From NCBI GenBank assembly GCA_017960065.1, contig JAGCZK010000208.1, positions 1 through 7,137 on the forward strand: a stretch of 7,137 bases of DNA, read 5' to 3'. The DNA comes from Paludibacteraceae bacterium (GTDB lineage: Bacteria > Bacteroidota > Bacteroidia > Bacteroidales > Paludibacteraceae). The notes beneath the pieces were generated by a model. That model did not search any database. It worked only from the letters and a program-made list of their open reading frames with translations, and was not told where the DNA came from. Position 1 is the stretch's first letter, and each line of letters begins with the position of its first letter. Positions 5,939-7,137 of the stretch are shown here, in pieces. The position numbers were made by a program, and so were the translations under genes.

Positions 5939-6619
5939 TTATTTTGAAGAACGACTTTGCAGAAACTGTTCGTAGCCGCGGCGGCGCAGGCTACAGGCCG
6001 GACAATGACCGCAACCGTCGCCCGGAATACCGTTGTAACAGGTCAGGGTTTTGGTTCGGACGTCTTCGAGATGGCCCAGTTGGTCGGCCATGGCCCAGGT
6101 CTCGGACTTGTCGAGCCACATCAGCGGGGTGTGAATCACAAACGAATAGTCCATGGCCAGGTTGAGCGTGACCCCCAATGACTTGATAAACACGTCGCGA
6201 CAGTCGGGATAACCGCTGAAATCGGTCTCACACACCCCCGTCACCAGGTGACGGATACCCTTGCCTTTGGCCAAAACGGCCGCAAAGGTCAGAAACAGCA
6301 TATTGCGTCCTTCGACCAGGCTGTTGGGTGTGGTGCTGCCGTCGGGGATGGCTTCGTCCACATCCATGTCGGGCCGTGTCAGCGAATTGACGGTAAGCTG
6401 GCCGAGCAGCGACATGTCGAGCACATGGTGTTCGATGCCGTATTCGGCCGTGATGGCCTTGGCACATTCGATTTCGCGCTTGTGGCGCTGGCCGTAGTCA
6501 AACGTCACCGCCACCACTTCGGCAAACTGCCGCATGGCCCAAAACAGGCAGGTAGTCGAGTCCTGCCCACCGCTAAAGACCACTACGGCCCGCTCGTTTT
6601 TCAGCAGTTCGGATTTCAT
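5939..6619 (-). CDS. queC: 7-cyano-7-deazaguanine (preQ0) synthase QueC
   Basis: QueC converts 7-carboxy-7-deazaguanine to preQ0 using ATP and ammonia, giving the substrate of QueF next door. The 226-residue protein begins with the PP-loop ATP pyrophosphatase motif SGGQDS (16-21), continues with DYGQRHKREI (41-50), LVEGRNMLFL (111-120) and GVCETDFSGYPDCR (128-141), and ends with a zinc site made by C194, C203, C206 and C209 (GCGHCPAC). All key residues are present. The open frame reaches an upstream ATG at 6673, but the ATG at 6619 is preferred: it forms an ATGA overlap with the stop of the pseudouridine synthase gene, has a GGGAG ribosome-binding site 7 bases upstream, and gives the usual family length. 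The overlap suggests translational coupling. Confidence 0.97.
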   Translation of the reverse strand: MKSELLKNERAVVVFSGGQDSTTCLFWAMRQFAEVVAVTFDYGQRHKREIECAKAITAEYGIEHHVLDMSLLGQLTVNSLTRPDMDVDEAIPDGSTTPNSLVEGRNMLFLTFAAVLAKGKGIRHLVTGVCETDFSGYPDCRDVFIKSLGVTLNLAMDYSFVIHTPLMWLDKSETWAMADQLGHLEDVRTKTLTCYNGIPGDGCGHCPACSLRRRGYEQFLQSRSSK

Positions 6620-7137
6620 TCGAAAGCTCCCATTTTTAAGCGTGCCACTTCGTCCTCGGTCAGATAGCGCCATTTGCCGCGCGGCAACATGTATTTGGTC
6701 AGACCGGCAAAATAGACACGGTCGAGTTTTTCCACCTTGTAGCCCAGATGCTCGAAGATACGGCGCACAATGCGGTTGCGGCCCGAATGGATTTCGATGC
6801 CGACCGACATGCGTTTCGAGTCTTTGACATACTCGAGGGCGTCGGCGTTGATCGGGCCGTCTTCGAGGTGGATGCCTTCCAAAATCTTTTTATAGTCTTC
6901 TTCGGCCAAGGGTTTGTCGAGGGTGGCCTGATAGATTTTTTTCTTTTCGAAACGGGGATGCAGCAGTTTTTGCGCCAGCTCGCCGTCGTTGGTCAGCAGC
7001 AGCACGCCGGTGGTGTTGCGGTCGAGGCGGCCCACCGGATAAATGCGTTCGCGACAGGCGCCGCGCACCACGTCGAGCACGGTCATGCGGCCATGCGGGT
7101 CATCGACCGTGGTCACCGTATTGGTCGGCTTGTTGAG
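6616..7137 (-). CDS. Pseudouridine synthase, RsuA/RluB/RluE/RluF family (5' part beyond the window)
   Basis: This enzyme isomerises a uridine in ribosomal RNA to pseudouridine. The frame stays open to the window edge, so 173 C-terminal residues are visible. The first seven, LNKPTNT, belong to the LNKP motif that opens the catalytic domain; any S4 RNA-binding domain lies outside. Landmarks are VDDPHGRMTVLDV, then YPVGRLDRNTTGVLLLTNDG with the catalytic aspartate (codon 7021-7023), KKIYQATLD, and EIHSGRNRIVRRIFEHLGYKVEKLDR near the end, with the GRNRQVRRM-type motif in the form GRNRIVRRI. These features place it in the RsuA/RluB branch rather than RluA or TruA. RluB (23S rRNA) is the likeliest equivalent, but the target site cannot be assigned. 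A GTG at 7116 is not the true start, since conserved sequence continues upstream. The stop overlaps the queC start by 4 bases. Confidence 0.93.
   Translation of the reverse strand, partial: LNKPTNTVTTVDDPHGRMTVLDVVRGACRERIYPVGRLDRNTTGVLLLTNDGELAQKLLHPRFEKKKIYQATLDKPLAEEDYKKILEGIHLEDGPINADALEYVKDSKRMSVGIEIHSGRNRIVRRIFEHLGYKVEKLDRVYFAGLTKYMLPRGKWRYLTEDEVARLKMGAFE
6627..6631 (-). promoter_or_regulatory. Ribosome-binding site of queC
   Basis: GGGAG on the minus strand, 7 bases upstream of the ATG at 6619, lies inside the end of the pseudouridine synthase gene. It supports the 6619 start over the in-frame ATG at 6673. Confidence 0.5.

Overview
The window looks like chromosomal DNA from a Bacteroidota (Bacteroidales-type) bacterium with a fairly GC-rich genome, possibly Alistipes-like, although the genus is a guess. 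Three things point there. Two promoters match the Bacteroides-type signal (-7 TAnnTTTG, one with a -33 TTTG). The large secreted glycosidase ends in what looks like a type IX secretion (T9SS) sorting domain. The protein sequences also have the flavour of that phylum. All seven genes lie on the minus strand, so transcription runs from right to left.

Right end (about 5465-7137): a tight RNA-modification operon. A pseudouridine synthase of the RsuA/RluB type, cut by the window edge, overlaps queC by 4 bases (ATGA), and queC is followed 6 bases later by queF. QueC makes preQ0 and QueF reduces it to preQ1, two consecutive steps towards queuosine in tRNA.

Middle (2338-5244): one large gene for a secreted GH5 glycosidase. 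It has a signal peptide, a GH5 catalytic domain whose motifs resemble exo-1,3-beta-glucanases, three homologous CBM6/35-like beta-sandwich modules and a C-terminal sorting domain. It has its own -7 promoter element and an upstream palindrome. Downstream on the same strand come a membrane-anchored or exported VanX/DdpX-type D-Ala-D-Ala dipeptidase, with an unusually strong Shine-Dalgarno site, and a Maa/LacA-type sugar O-acetyltransferase that overlaps it by 4 bases.

Left end (1-898): a visibly AT-rich segment. It holds a two-gene operon (DUF4160 then DUF2442) behind a near-perfect Bacteroides promoter whose -7 element is flanked by an inverted repeat. Beyond it lies a 139-base structure bounded by an 11-base perfect inverted repeat with a nested hairpin inside. 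This could be a miniature transposable element or a structured RNA ending in a T-run. The base composition, the gene pair and the repeat together suggest a small acquired cassette, and this is the least explained part of the window. No tRNA, rRNA or CRISPR was seen.
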